A stretch of 64,000 nucleotides of DNA from Rhynchospora pubera. Lineage: Eukaryota; Streptophyta; Magnoliopsida; Poales; Cyperaceae. Below, piece after piece: positions 21,869-35,251 of the stretch (position 1 is its first letter; each line of letters opens with the position of its first letter). The notes under the pieces are model-generated. The model was not told the DNA's origin, did not search any database, and saw only the letters and a list, made by a program, of their open reading frames with translations. The stretch is taken from the NCBI GenBank assembly GCA_028095005.1, contig CM051460.1, positions 234,564,742 through 234,628,741 of the forward strand, in the 5' to 3' direction. The translations under genes were made by a program, and so were the position numbers.

Positions 21869-24800
21869 ATGGTTGGTGATCCACCAAAGCACGATCGGAC
21901 GGTTGTGGTTAATGCACCCGTACGCCGAAGATCGCCATTCTCTACAGCTCAACCACAGTTTCCGGACACTCCCGGGCACTCCCGCGTCGTTGGTAACAAA
22001 ACCCCTGTGAGTGTGAGTTCGAAACCGTGTCGTGATTCGTCTCTTTGTAGTAAATTGTGATTACGCTTTGGATTTGGTTGTAGTAATGCTCTTTAGTTAA
22101 AGATTTTCTTGGTTTTTTTGTATCTTCTCTATTTTAATTTTGTACAATGAAGTATGAACATTCTCTATTTTAATCCATTTTGACATGCAACAAATTGTTC
22201 ACACGTCCTCTGAAAAAATTAGTTAACACTTTCAACTTCGTCTGTATTTTTATTCAGTTGGTGAGAGGCAAAAGTTCATATGTTCAATTTGTCTGAAATA
22301 TCAAGGGAAAGTAGGTTGAAATATTATTTGCAGCCTCCCCAATTATCCTTTTGATTGGAATTTGGCTAATATTTGTAAATCACATCAGTTGATAAATGGA
22401 GGTTGTTGTTTCAAATTTCATACTATCAGCACCTGGGGGAAGAAACTCTAGGAGGCCAAATATTTTATAAAATTTAAATCGTACTTGTTGTTTCAGAGGA
22501 AGAGAAAGAAGGCTACAAAGGATAAGCGTTCATCAGAATCTGGAAATGGAGGTGTGAACTACTAATTTGAAACAACAATTTCAGTTCACAAAAAAAAAAA
22601 TTAAAAAAATAAAGCACAAGGAAACAATGACAGGTATCAACATATCTTAAGCAGGGACCCAATATTTACTCTGAGCCGCTACAAAGAAATAAATAAACTG
22701 GGTTAGTACCTTAACTGGCATATACTGCTTGCTGGACGGTACCATTAATCGGACGTGATATGCCTGGTAGGATGCATTGAAGCAACATGTTCCAATATTT
22801 CAAGAAATTTTCAAAATGTAATTGCTTGATTTCTTGCTGTTACAAAACCTCCAATAATAAGTACCATAAAGGTGTACCGGTAATTACAGTGTCTGCCACC
22901 CCATGGTATACTTTGATATATTTGCTACAGTGGTAGCAACCTGCTGAGGCAGGCCCTCTTAATTTGATTCTCTTTCGTAACTTTTTTCTTTTTATTTTAT
23001 TTCTGTAGAGTCTCCTCGAAATTCTGCCCGAACTCCTACTACATGCCGCTTTGACAGCTCCTTAGGTGATTAAAATATTCGTTTCAAGGAGTTTCATGTA
23101 ATAATATTATTGACCCTGAGAAATGAGAAATACAGTAGCTGCCAAAGTATTTGGAATATTGTTAGTATCCTCGTTTCTATTTTTTGTGAGAAGTACAAAG
23201 GCTTCCAGACATTTGGTTCTTTTACAAGTCAAAAAGTGCAAGCTCTATCTGATAGGGATAGGATGTTGGCCAATGAACATGTACATAACCATGCTGTGTC
23301 AAACTTAATTGCAAAAGAAGGGAAATATCCTGTGTGTTTTGTATTATCATTGTGACCTGAGATATTTCCTCATCCATAAGATTTATGTAATATGGAGCAG
23401 TTTAGATTTGTAATATGCATATGATTTTTGAACTGTGCAAAATTTTACGTCTGACCTATATCTGATTTGATGAGCTCTTTAACTGGTTGTTATAGTTGTC
23501 AAATTAGTAAGATGTCAATATAACCTATCTTTGCAGCTGCGTCCTCCGTTTTTACATGGATCGTGATTTATTTTTCCTTTTGCGAGCCCACATAATCTTC
23601 TGTGTTTTTTCTCCCCAAAAATTGACTATTTGCAGTTTACTGTGATTATCATAACTAGGCAAAACTTGAATTAATTTGGATCTTCTAATTTATGTTTTGT
23701 ATAGCGAGGCTAACTGAGAAGTTCTTGGAGTTGTTTAACAAAGCACCTGGCAGCTCTCTTGATCTCAACGAAGCTGCTGAGACACTAAAGGTTGGTTTTA
23801 CATTAAAGGAAACTGCACTGGTACTTTAGCTATGTTTGTGGATTGTTGGAGTTATGTAACCAAGGCTACACTCTTATAAGTTATGACTCATATAGTACTG
23901 TGAAGGACCAATTTTTAATAAATCCTGGTATTCTTAATCTCAGTAGATAATTGCAAGATGGCAACTGACTTGGTGATGAACAATACAAAATTTGGTGCAG
24001 TGTTAGGCCAATTGAATGTTAGAAAGATGAGAACGCGTATGAATGCGCCATCTTTATTCTGGACTCACAGATAAAAACCAGTCAAAAAATACTAAACCTA
24101 CAAAGAAATAAAATTCTGAGCTCTCTCTTTCTTTATTTATCTCTATCTATCCATCTTTCTAGATATCTAAGAGGCGGTTATATGACATAACTAATGTCCT
24201 TGAAGGAATTGGCTTGGCAGAGAAGAAACGTAAGAATGCTATATGCTGGAAGTACTCTCTCTCTCTCTCTCTCCCCCCCCCCCCCTCTCTCTCTCTCACA
24301 CACACACACACATGTGTGTGTAGATTGCATACTTGTTTGATACTACTTTGCACTAGCCATACCATTTTACCATTTCATACAATCAATGTACAAAACCTCA
24401 CCTTTCCTTCAAATGATGCGTTAGGTATGCTTATGGCGTCTCAATTAATATTACTTTGAATTTCCTTTTGCTTTTAGTTTATTTAATTTTCTTGTCTGTG
24501 GTCATGCTGCCAGCCATGTCTATGCAATTGTTGTTGGCCACATGCAAGTCCTTGCTAGTAAGTATTGTTCTGCTTTCATTCTAATTTTTGTGCTTTATAA
24601 ATGTCCATTTTTAAGTAGAAACACTCAAGAAGAAGCCAATTCAGAAATGGATGATTCAGTTGCTGCACTGAAGGTACAGTGCCTCTTTTGTTCTTAATTA
24701 CTTTTCCTTTCTCAACTGTCCTCTCTTTTATGAATATGGAGATATGGAGATACTTCTTTTGCTTGAATATTTTAATCAAGTTTTAATGTTTTATTATAAT

Positions 24801-27645
24801 TACAATCTGGCTGCTAGATCCAAGTACTGGTACATAAAGCTCAGTATTTTTTTTTTCTGTATTCTGTTAAGTTTAAGCTCACTGAACTCTCAAATAAACC
24901 ACATTGACGCCTCAATTATGAATTTTTTATTGTAGTTATTTGGTATCAGTAAGGTTGACATGATACTGTGATCGTGTATATGGTACTTGTTTTTACAATT
25001 TCTGCATTTTGCTTTCATCATGTCACTTTGTTTAGGCTAGCTTTGAGGATTTCAAATCAAAGGAGCACAAACTAGATGAACAGATAAGGTCTGTACGTTA
25101 TCTGGTTTCATCAAATGATTGTTAACGGCCAAAGTACTGGTAGTATACCTTGTCTCTATGGACCTTGTGTGACATTATTTTGTTTATCTGTATGCGTTAT
25201 TTTGAAGGTTGAAATATGTCTTACATAAATGATGTAACCTTATGTCCCTGACTTCTACTGATTGATATTATGCATTGTACTTGTTTCAATTAAAACTGCT
25301 ATATTTTTATTTTATCCTTTTTTAGTGAAATGCAAGGAAGGATAAAAAGGTTCATTGAAGATGAAAAAAAGTAAGATGAGCATACTGTTTTGGTCGCATT
25401 GCCTTTGTTACAAATATACCCTAATCTGTAAATTTCAAGTTTGTTTTGAGAAGGAATTATTGTATTTTCTGATCAAGGGAAACATAACTTTATCTACCCA
25501 ATAAACTTTTGATCTTTCCCAGAAAGTGCATGAGACCATTGGTTTTATGAAATTTACACTTTCAAGGGCCAAATATTTGAGTTTAATAAACAAAAATTAT
25601 GACATGACTACAGATCCCTTTTCTTGACAGAGAATGAATTGAAGGCTTTACCTTGCTTCAAGGTACTATTGCACTTGTGTTCATCTCTTTGCAAATTGCA
25701 CAACCTTAATTTTGCCATTAAGGCCCACAGTTTATTACATTTGTAACCTGCCTTTTTTAATTCTTGGATTCTGGTGTTATTGAAATTGACAACCATTCGT
25801 TGTGGTATAATCAGTGAATAGAGAGAGATTTGCCTTTTATTTTTTGTATTATTAACAGATTGTAGAAATATTGTCCACATTTGCTAGTACAGTAGCAATT
25901 GGATATGGGTTTCAAAATCAACTGATTAAATCCAACTTGTATTGTTCCCTCTTTTTTTCCCAGAACCAAACTCTAATTGTGGTTACAGCGCCCCAGGGAA
26001 CAACTCTTGAAGTTCCAGACCTGTGTCAAGTTGAGATTTCTCTTTTCTTCAAAATAAAATTAGTAAAATTGTATTTACAAATCCTTGCTATACTTCAAAA
26101 TATTTGTGTCTAATTTGTAGGGTAGTGCTAGAGCACAGAGGAGATACAGATTTATTGTTAGGAGCAATGCAGGTCCTATACAAGTCTATCTTGTGAGGTT
26201 TGCATTTATCTTGTTGAAAAAGATGTTATATTTCTCATTCTTAGAGATATCACAAATGCCATGACATGATTCATATTGGCCTTTTTAAATTGTAGTAAAG
26301 TAGAAGAACATTTGAGTAGTGCAGCTGAAAATTTACTGGCATGTCTAGATGCAGATGAGCAAAGTGAAATTGTTCCTTCCAGCAATGCGAACTCAGTAAT
26401 TTTCCTAAACACCTTATTTTGGTTTTCTGCAATTTAAATAAAATTTTCACCATGGATATCTGCCAGGGAATTACAGTGTGGTTCTGATTGTTTGCAATTA
26501 GCAGCCCTGAGTCCCTGACTGTCAGCAACCAAAAAAGAAAAGTCAAACAAACCCGCCAATCTATTAAAATTTGGGTAGTACAATTCCAAATAGTTGTCTA
26601 TTTGGGCGTACTGAAAGAAAATCAGAGCATAAACAAATTATTTACTCAGTAAGATATTTAGCAAAATTACCAGAATTTAACAGAAGTTACTGAGTTAGTA
26701 ATTTACCTTTTAGAACATAACAATTGGGTGTTCATGTATACCAAGTTATGTGTCAATTATCCAGAGAATAAATTTCGGCAGGCATTGCTTGGAATTTTTA
26801 ATATGGTAGATTGCCAATATGGAAATCTATGGGATCAAACAAACACCTTGCACCAAATGCATGATGATGGAAACAAACTATAACCACTGGAACTTCCTAT
26901 TCTATTGTATGTTTGTAATGTTTGTTCTGAAACTTCTACTTCTGTCTTAAAAAAATGGCATTTTGCTTGGCAGGAAGATATAGATTACTGGATTTCATCA
27001 GACCCAGGATTGAGCATCTCTGACACGTGGGACCTATCACGTATCCTTTTTTTATATATACTATGTTAAAAGTTTCCAAGTCTAAGCTAGTCTTCCAGGT
27101 GGCCAACTTCACCCAATTAGGTGTGGTATTGTCTGATTGGGTAAGTACCAGCGGCACATATTATCAGACATGCACATCTTTTTTAGCTGTCATGTATCCA
27201 AGTAAAAGCACTGAAAAATTCCCATTGTGTTTGAAAGATATTCCTAAATTACAGCACACATTCTACTGCATTTGCAGATAATGCAAGGTATTTTACTTTT
27301 AGTAGTTATATACTGATATACATGTTCTTATGGTTATTCATCTGCCACACAGTTGTTTAAATTCAGTAAGGTCAATCAGAAATGAGCAAATCGGCCCTGA
27401 TTTTCTTATATATTATTTTTGTGAAATGACTTATAAAGAAATAGAATGTCTTTTTAGCTTAGGCAAATCTTATGGTTCAAAATTATTATTGTTATGAAAT
27501 CTTTTTTTAAGAAAAAGAAGGGTCAAGCCTGAAACCCTTTTGTTCTTAATTATTTAAATGTGAGGCTCACCTGAAATATATATATGTTGGGTGTTTATTT
27601 TACCAAAAAGAGCTCCCTTTTTTTATGGGTGCACTTAACAGATAA
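21869..27645 (+). CDS. E2F-family transcription factor
   Basis: Cell-cycle transcription factor that binds TTSSCGSS sites, normally as a dimer with DP, under control of the retinoblastoma-related protein. Exons: 21869-22006, 22497-22551, 23009-23065, 23705-23790, 24163-24251, 24619-24673, 25036-25088, 25326-25370, 25614-25662, 25964-26029, 26121-26197, 26296-26395, 26974-27040; all join in frame at GT-AG sites. The protein is about 313-337 residues. Domains: basic KRKK (residues 47-52), DNA-binding winged helix (76-142; RRLYDITNVLEGIGL), coiled-coil dimerisation (about 143-192), marked box (195-257; NQTLIVV, GTTLEVPD, RRYRFIVRS) and a C-terminal D-Y-W-I-S...D-T-W-D-L motif like the RBR-binding/activation segment. 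The last exon is unsure: after 27040, either 27278-27287 plus 27642-27645 (ending HNAR) or read-through. It is shorter than typical plant E2F proteins, and ISKRR replaces the usual VQKRR. Confidence 0.9.
24254..24322. repeat. Compound microsatellite at an E2F splice donor
   Basis: (CT)n, a C run, (CT)n, (CA)n and (TG)n follow each other directly after the exon 5 donor (gtac at 24252). The intron's first bases are therefore the microsatellite itself. Confidence 0.9.
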
Positions 27646-27743
27646 AAATAGCTGAGGTTCAATGGGACCATATCTCAAGTGAAGAAGTGCCAACAGTACC
27701 ACAAGGCAGAGATGAGAACTCCAGATCAGCTCTTAATGCACCC
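27627..27743. mobile_element. Possible small MITE after the E2F gene
   Basis: Ends gggtgcacttaa and ttaatgcaccc are inverted; about 117 bp. No TSD was identified. The alternative last exon of the E2F gene would start inside it, which lowers confidence in that exon. Confidence 0.45.
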
Positions 27744-27995
27744 CTAAAACCCTAATTGAAATGAAAGCATGTTTACAGAAGAAGCTAACATCTTAACATA
27801 CGGATGATATGGTTTTTGCGATCCAAGCTATAGAATAGTTTAACAGAGGTTGAATGATCAGCATGGGTTGCCATTTTTTTTTTTTTTGCAACAATAGTGT
27901 GTATGTAAAGTATGCTTGGATTTTTCAATCTCAAATGTTAGAAATGGTAATTTATATATTCTAGTATTTAAAAAAGAAATGGTAATAGCGCAGAG

Positions 27996-28369
27996 TGCGT
28001 TTGGATTATTTAAGAATAAATTAAAATTAGTTATTTCGAGTAAAAAATATTATTTCTAAACGATCAAGATAAGTTTTTTTTTGGATTTAAAGAGTTATTT
28101 CTAGATGGTCCAAACTTTGGAATAAATTTTTATTTATAATATGGCTGGATTATTTTTTTAATCCGGATTAAGAAGTTGGGATCATATTTAATTTGGATTA
28201 AGAAAATGATCTAAACTTTTTAGGAATAAAAAAAAATATTCTAAAGTTTGGATCACTTAGAAATAACTCTCTAGACTCTTAAAAATTTTGTTCTTAATCA
28301 TTTAGAAATAATATTAATATTTTTTATTCCGAACTAATTCTATTTTTATTCTTATTTGATCCAAACGCC
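27996..28369. mobile_element. MITE-like palindrome, GCGTTTGGAT family (copy 1)
   Basis: The outer ends gcgtttggat and atccaaacgc are inverted. The inside contains repeated aagaataa, agttattt and tttctaaacgatcaaga phrases in both orientations. Related copies are at 31739-31969 and, as a fragment, 32104-32160. No clear TSD. Confidence 0.6.
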
Positions 28370-28887
28370 CTTGAAGTTTTAACTATTCCGAGCATGTTTC
28401 CCTTGGGATTAATTAATTGCTGCTTAATAATTTCTTTTACCGAGTTACTTACCTTTGTGGAATACAATTGACAATTTTGATGAAAATTTCTGAATTCTGA
28501 CTTACGCAAGTCTCAATTTGACATATAACTCGATGAACCAATGTCTCTACTGCAACATGGACTTAGACGTGACTAATTACTAGATAGAAAAACAAAACCG
28601 ATATGCCGAGCTTGCTGCCGTGGCTCGAAATAATCGTAGATTCTTGGCGTTGCCAATTTGCGATCACAACAGTTGCATTGGAATCAGTTTAAACTTTAAA
28701 GGTAGCGTTCTGAATAAATAGAGAAGTTATCTACAGCCGGAAAAATTACAGGCCTAATCAGAACCGGCAAATGGATATTAACGTCGTAATATTGCTTTAG
28801 ATACATATATATCATTCAAAATGTTTTTGTAACCTTTTGTTGTAACCATATTATTTTTTCTCTTTGTTAATAATAATAATTTTATGA
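28370..28887. other. Intergenic, no supported gene
   Basis: No coding signal or repeat that I can support. Confidence 0.4.
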
Positions 28888-29160
28888 GTAATGCTAGAAT
28901 CAAACATAGGATATCAAACACGATTCAAACATCGACCATTAAAATTTCAAATGACAGATCCAAACCGTTCAATATGATCTCTATATTAAAATATCTTTAA
29001 AAATCAAATTTTATATTGTTTTTCAAAATTTCTGACTATTTTTTCGAATCTTCAAAATTGGAGAATTCATAAATTTTTAGATTGAACATATTAAAAAATT
29101 CCAAAAAATAATAAAAAAATATATATAAAATTTGATTTCCACATAGATTTTATAACATAG
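28888..29160. mobile_element. Foldback element fragment (shared-core family, copy C)
   Basis: Starts gtaatgctagaatcaaacat, identical in type to the inverse of copy B's right arm, and has the core phrase gatccaaaccgttcaat. It then passes through the AT-rich centre and breaks off near 29160, so the second arm is missing or scrambled. Confidence 0.6.
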
Positions 29161-29349
29161 AATTTTTTAAAACTTGTTGCATATTTACAAACTAAATACC
29201 AAACATAGTCAAATGCAAAAAAGCACATATTTACTGACTCATAAACAAATGCACAAGCACATAAACAAACTTGCATTGCTTACGTTTTGGTACAGTATAT
29301 ACATTAATCAAATTAGTACTAATTTCATTGCATCCTGTCCGAATGGGTG

Positions 29350-29610
29350 CTAGTTCTCCATAGCTTTTTGAGCTTCTTTTATAATTTTAAAAATATAAAA
29401 TATGTTTGGTATTTTAGAAAATTCATGATATAAAAATTATTGATCATCAAACAACAACGATTTTTTGAAATACCAAAAAAAATAAAAAAATAAAATTGGT
29501 TTCTTATAAGTTTTTGATATGGAGAACATATTGAACGATTCAGATCGGTCGTTTAAAATTTAAAATGTGAGAACAATCATATTTAACATACCTCATATGT
29601 CTAATATATT
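29350..29610. mobile_element. Foldback element fragment (shared-core family, copy D)
   Basis: Contains the distal half of the core: gagaacatattgaacgattc followed by agatcggtcg, preceded by tggtttcttataag. The left arm is not recognisable. It closely resembles copy E in its inner sequence. Confidence 0.5.
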
Positions 29611-30639
29611 GGACTTTGCATTTCTATGAAACAATTGCTTTAATTGCCGAAATTTATTATTCCAGACTTCAAAATACACATGTGACAAATTGTTGCATCC
29701 ATTGAATATTGAGCGAAAATGAACACTTTGAGTGATGCTCGGAGAATTACGACCTTAAAGGTGAGTAAAATAATATGCTCTTTAGGATAATGGGATCAAT
29801 CTAATGTAAAACGTGAGGTAAGATGTTTATAAACAATTAAACAACGAATTTATTGCAAGCAAATTGGGTTTGACTAGTAATTTCTCTTTTTGGTTTTTAG
29901 CCTAACGGGATAATCTATTAGTGCCCCTAGCGGCCTAGCCTTGTCTGGTTTCAAGAAAAGCACAGTAATAAAGCGTCGTACTCATCGATGAGAATAAGAT
30001 AAGGTTGTTGGTTTCCATCTACCAGTCCGTTTGGCGAACCTTACAAAAGAAAAGAAAAAAAAAAAAAAACTTTGTCATTTATGGCTCGTGAATCTAGCGA
30101 ATTTTCTAATGGATTAATGCGCGTCCTGAACTTTCAGGTAGCTTTCAATGTTGCACCTTTCATGTTGCTATTACATATTTATGTATAAAAATTGATGCTT
30201 CTACCGAGTTGTTATATGGTTTCCTATAGAACTACGTACGCTACATTACTACAGTTAAATGCTACAGGGTTAAAGAGGAAGTGTTGGCATCTCGGTGCAG
30301 GGGAACAGCTTTGATTGATAGAATACAACAAGACAGCTACGAGACGAGGGTTGCTACTTGGATAATTGTTAGGAAAGTAAATTTGATGTGGTGGAACCGT
30401 TGAAGTAAAATCAGCAGGATAAATCTGATATTTTAATGACTTCGTTCTAAATAATTATTAGTTTTCACACATTGGACAAATCTTTAGATAATAGCTGCAC
30501 TGATAGCACACTGATATGACTATATAATGGACAAAATCAGCATCACAAAATTGATATTTGCATATAAAAACTGTGGCAGCACTTTATTTGGATAGTTTGT
30601 TGTAAATTTTAATTTTTTTTAAATAATAGTATCTAACAA
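29611..30639. other. Intergenic, no supported gene
   Basis: No coding signal. Fragments that read like decayed non-coding transposon DNA, without ends. Confidence 0.35.
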
Positions 30640-30995
30640 AAGCTAGGGATGGATAAGATTCGTTCCATACGATTTTTCTCATAGTTCACATTTCAAACAA
30701 CCCATCCAAACCATCAATATATTTCTTATATTGAAATCTTATAAGAACCTAACTTTTATATTTTTTCCTATTTTTAAATTTTTTTTATATACTAGTATTT
30801 TACAAAATCCATGATATCAAAATTATGAACCTCCAATTGCAATAATTTTCTAGTTATCGAAAAAATAGTAAAAAAAAACTTAAAAAAAAAATGCAAATTT
30901 TGGTTTCTTCTAAATTTTCAATATAAATTAAGAACATATTGAACGATTTAGATCGGTAATTCAAACTTTATACGTGAAAATTATCGTATTAGACG
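30640..30995. mobile_element. Foldback element (shared-core family, copy E)
   Basis: The inner core matches the other copies: cccatccaaaccatcaatat on the left and gaacatattgaacgatttag on the right, with aaaaaatagtaaaa in the centre. The outer arms differ again and are diverged. No TSD was found. Confidence 0.5.
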
Positions 30996-31738
30996 GACCT
31001 CTCCCTTCGTGCATTCCACATAAGAAGTTGTGACGAATATAGAATGGGCAAAAGATGCATGGATTCAGAATTTGGGCAACTCGCACGGTACATTTGTTAC
31101 GGTATGCAACTGGTCCAAAGTTTTAGCCAACTATTTAATGTAACTCAAATTAAATAAAAATAAAAGGACCAAAATAATAATAACTTGGCCCCAGCGGCCC
31201 TCTGACCACAATCTCTTTTTAACTCTTCTGGCTTCTTCCTTTCCACAATTTTTGACTTCCCACCAAACCAAATATTTTTAATTTTAAAAGATAAACGGAT
31301 AAATTCTAATCTCCGCCAAACAGCTAGCAAACACATCAAATGTGCTTCTCTTGTTTGCCATTGAGGTTCACCTGAGAAATATTAATATTAAAAGTGAAGT
31401 AGTTGTATCTGGTACAATCCTTTTTCAAGTTTTGTTGGTGAGCACGCATACGGCTACAGGTGGCTTGTCTAGACATCCCCTGCTATCAAAACCTATTATA
31501 AAAGTGATGACGGCGAATGATTATTGTTTAATTAGATTTTTGCAATGTTTTCGAGTTTTGCTAATAAACTTCAAATAGTCAAATCATATTGGTCAGATGA
31601 TCTGCGGATAATTATGACATTCCAAAAGAGTGAAAGACCAATTTCATCTCTTCTTTCTTATGTGTTGTTTTGGACTCAGTCACTCAGTGACGCTAATTTT
31701 CTTGTAATTTAAGTGTCGGCATATTAAAATTGATTTTC
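30996..31738. other. Intergenic, no supported gene
   Basis: Short open frames at 31145-31339 (minus) and 31342-31578 (plus) have no recognisable content. Nothing else. Confidence 0.35.
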
Positions 31739-31969
31739 GGTGCTTTTGGATGCCTAAGAACATAATTAAAATTAAATATTATGAACAAAAAATATTATTT
31801 TTAAACGATTAAGAATAATTTTTTTTGAAAAATTAGATTGATTTCAGATTTACACCACTTAAAAATAGCACTCTAAATCTCCAAACAAATATTCTTATTC
31901 ATTTAGGAATAATAATTTTGACTTAGAATAAATAATCTTGATTTTATTTTTAAGCAATCCAAATGCACC
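31739..31969. mobile_element. MITE-like palindrome, GCGTTTGGAT family (copy 2)
   Basis: The ends ggtgcttttggatgc and gcaatccaaatgcacc are inverted. The inside shares attaaaattaaatattatg and attatttttaaacgattaagaa phrases with copy 1. A further fragment, gcatttggatcgtttaataata, follows at 32104. Confidence 0.6.
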
Positions 31970-32160
31970 ATTAAAAAGTAACTTCTTAACAATGATAAAT
32001 TATGAGGGAAAATTTTTGTATGTGTTTTCTGCTTTGTGGATATTGGTTTATTGGTTCAAATTGTACTTCGAAGAGAAATTTTATTTATTTAAAAATTCTA
32101 AGGATGCATTTGGATCGTTTAATAATAAAACTAGAATTAGTTATTTGAAGTAAAAAAATA

Positions 32161-33654
32161 TTAATTATAGATTATATGGGGCGAGGAATTGCGATGTGTT
32201 TGTGTAACCTCCATCAACAAGTAATATATATCTACTTTGGGGAACAATAAAGCCATTGTTCACTGCTACTCAATATCATGTTATCATGTGTAGATCCCTC
32301 TCATCCAGCAATCACGGCTACGAAATTTACATCGAAATCGACGGTTGCCACAACATTTTGCGAATAAATTTGCTTTTCGATTTCGAAATCGTTCCTTGAA
32401 CTGCTGCTATTCTGGTTTTGGAATACTCTATATGTGGATTCCATCTATTGGACCAAAGCAACCTAAAATACACACGAAAAGAAAAAAAAACAATAACAAT
32501 CATTTTTTAGATGCACAATGATAAGTCAGATTCTAGTCTCAAATAAAAGAATAATCTTATTCCACCCTACTACTCGTTGGACAAAACTAACGGTCGAATC
32601 TACATGGACTGTACAAATGATTGCCGAACTTAATTTTTCTTAAAAACTAAATGATTATTTTTTTTATAGAATTTTGTTGTGTAATTTAAATGACAATAAG
32701 TAAAGTGCAAGTATTTAAAGTATTTTTGGTCGTTTTTGGTGATTTATGAATTCAAACAAATGCAAAAAAATGTCTTACGAGTTCAGGTTCATTTGGTTTT
32801 GACTTTGGAAGCACTATTACCACATCTTTTCACATGTGACGCAAATATTTCAGACCGAAATATATAAATTTTAGACCGAAATTTATATAAGTTGTGCCGA
32901 AACACGCTCCAGATTATCAATTGTGACTTTGGTTATTTTGTCAATACTATGCAAAAGTTATTTGTAGACCAAACCTAACTATCCTACTCTCAGCTGTCGC
33001 GTTTTGAGTTGGAATTGATTTGCAACTCAATTTTTACCTTTTAATTTGGTTAACCTTAAACTTTTATGTCGAAATTTAACTACTTAAGTTCTACTTGCTA
33101 AATTTCTAGAGATATCTAAGTCCTTTCAGATCATTAGAAACTACAGCTTTCTGTCGTAAGTTAATCTTCTATTTCGAACCTTTAATTTACCTGAAGTACT
33201 TATTCAATTACATGTTTAATCTAGTTTATTGTCCTAATAGATATCGCAATTTATCTAATGGTAAACATGAGTCAAACAAACAATTTAAACAAGCATGACA
33301 TTAATTTCAACAAAAGATAGCACATAGCATAACTAATAATCAAGTCATCACATCAAACCAAACTAATAATCAAGTCATCACATAAAACCGTCATTTCTAT
33401 ACTAATTTAGAACTGAAATTTGATCATTTCGGACCGAATTTTTACTCTGTTGCGGGATGCAACATGCTGAAAGTGAGGTATCTCGTGATATTTGATATGT
33501 TTTGACCCAAAAACACATTTTTTGGTCTGAAATGCACTTGTATGGGCCAGGAATAAGACGTTCGACATGTGGTTGAGCTCTAATTAATTTCTTGATTTTA
33601 TGTGTTTCTTTTTCAATTTTTATGAAAATTCTACTAAATAAACAGGAATAATAA
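32161..33654. other. Intergenic, no supported gene
   Basis: No coding signal. Contains a short direct duplication, aactaataatcaagtcatca, at 33329-33348 and again at 33361-33380, and repeated gaccgaaatt(t/a) phrases at 32860-32900. Confidence 0.4.
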
Positions 33655-33925
33655 CTGCCATCTGCAGTTTTGCCATCCTGTCGTCGCTAAATATAAAGTG
33701 AACATATACAGCAAACAAGGTGAACATATAGACGATCTAAGTGAACACTTACAAACAAATAAGTGTTTTCATCATTTGTTCAGAATTTTACATGCATATT
33801 CAACTTATTTTCATTGAATTTATTTGTCTGTATGTGTTCACTTAGATCATATGTTCACTTTGTTTGCTGTATATGTTCACTTTATATTTAGCGATGACAA
33901 GGATGACAAAACTGCAGATGCAGTA
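33655..33925. mobile_element. Inverted-repeat element (foldback MITE)
   Basis: The left arm catctgcagttttgccatcc and the right arm ggatgacaaaactgcagatg are inverted. The arms continue inward through tcgctaaatataaagtgaac and repeated gtgaacata phrases, leaving a centre of only a few dozen bases. The arm length is about 110 bp. No clear TSD. Confidence 0.7.
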
Positions 33926-35242
33926 ATCAATTTCCCAAAATAAATGTAGGTGCGATGGCAGTACCAAATCCTGAAAAAAAACATCATAAATTGAGATAAT
34001 TACATTGATTATAGTAAGATTAAGATGCCAAGTACGATCAAAATCTATATAAAAATAAAAGATATCACACAAATTATTCAAATTTTATAACAAACTGTTT
34101 GGATAGTTTGCATTGTTAACTGGACATATCAATTACTGTTAGAATCACATACCACCAAGCTTGGATCGTCATTCCGGATGACGATCCAAGGATTTTGCGA
34201 TTTCGTCAATCCGGATGACGATCCAGCGATGTTATTTTTATAATTTCAAAATTTTAACTGTTATTATCGAAATTCGAGTGAACAGTAACGTTAGTTATAA
34301 TTTTTTCGGAACTGATTATCAGTCTATCACACAAAAGCATATTATATAACTGGTTGTATTGCCTGGAATAAATAAACTTTTAGATTAAGACAATTAATGT
34401 TGGAGTCTGCTTAATAAAACTGCACGAGTTTCACAATTGTAGGTGAATTTAGCTTTACTACATATTTTTTTATAAAACTGTAATTTAAGTTTCCATCACT
34501 AAAAATCGTTAGCTTCACAATGTAGGGTGGTTATGAAATATTACTCTTTCTTAATAATGCCGCCAGAACTACTGATAGAATAAATTCAGTGAGTCTAATA
34601 TTCAAAATTTTTAACTTGTCTCATCGCCTCATATAAAAACATAATCATCTCATTTTTTTTAACGTTCTTTAACTTATACATTAATTTAACGCTACTAATG
34701 CATTGATTTTACCGCTGTTGCTTGTTAGTCTACTTATTACTCCAATACTCTATTTGTAGCGACATATTTAGTAAAAGCAAATAGAGCAAGGTTCTGCAAA
34801 TGTTGCCCAAAGGCTAAAACATGAACGTATTAGAACGAATCTATCATAGTTAACAAGATTCGTTTGCTTTTCTATCTATTGATCGAGTATCAAATAAATT
34901 CTAAATTTTACAAAACTTATATGAAAACGTATCGCTTCTTAAACTAAATAAGATCAACGGTTTGGATTTAATGTTTGAATTTTTTAATTTTAATGAATAA
35001 TTTAATAGTAAAATGTTGGCATTTGGGGGCAACCAAAATTTTAGTAGCGGAACCTTGCTCAAGCAAATATAAGAAAATATTTCTTATTTTTGAAACTATA
35101 ATACAAATAATTAACTGTTGTATTTTGTTGCTGTAAATATTTATTTTTAAAATTACATTTGATTTCATTAAGAAAAAAATGTTTTATTATTGACACTTGT
35201 CATTATAATATAGAAATTATGGTATGATTATTGTATAATACC
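33926..35242. other. Intergenic, no supported gene
   Basis: No gene. At 34160-34193 there is a near-perfect hairpin (cttggatcgtcat/atgacgatccaag), followed about 20 bases later by a second ccggatgacgatcca copy. Confidence 0.4.
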
Positions 35243-35251
35243 AATACCTAT

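Noticed and set aside
34160..34220. Hairpin resembling a terminator or microRNA precursor
   Set aside because: Stem of about 14 pairs with no loop and no flanking pairing; too short for a plant microRNA precursor.
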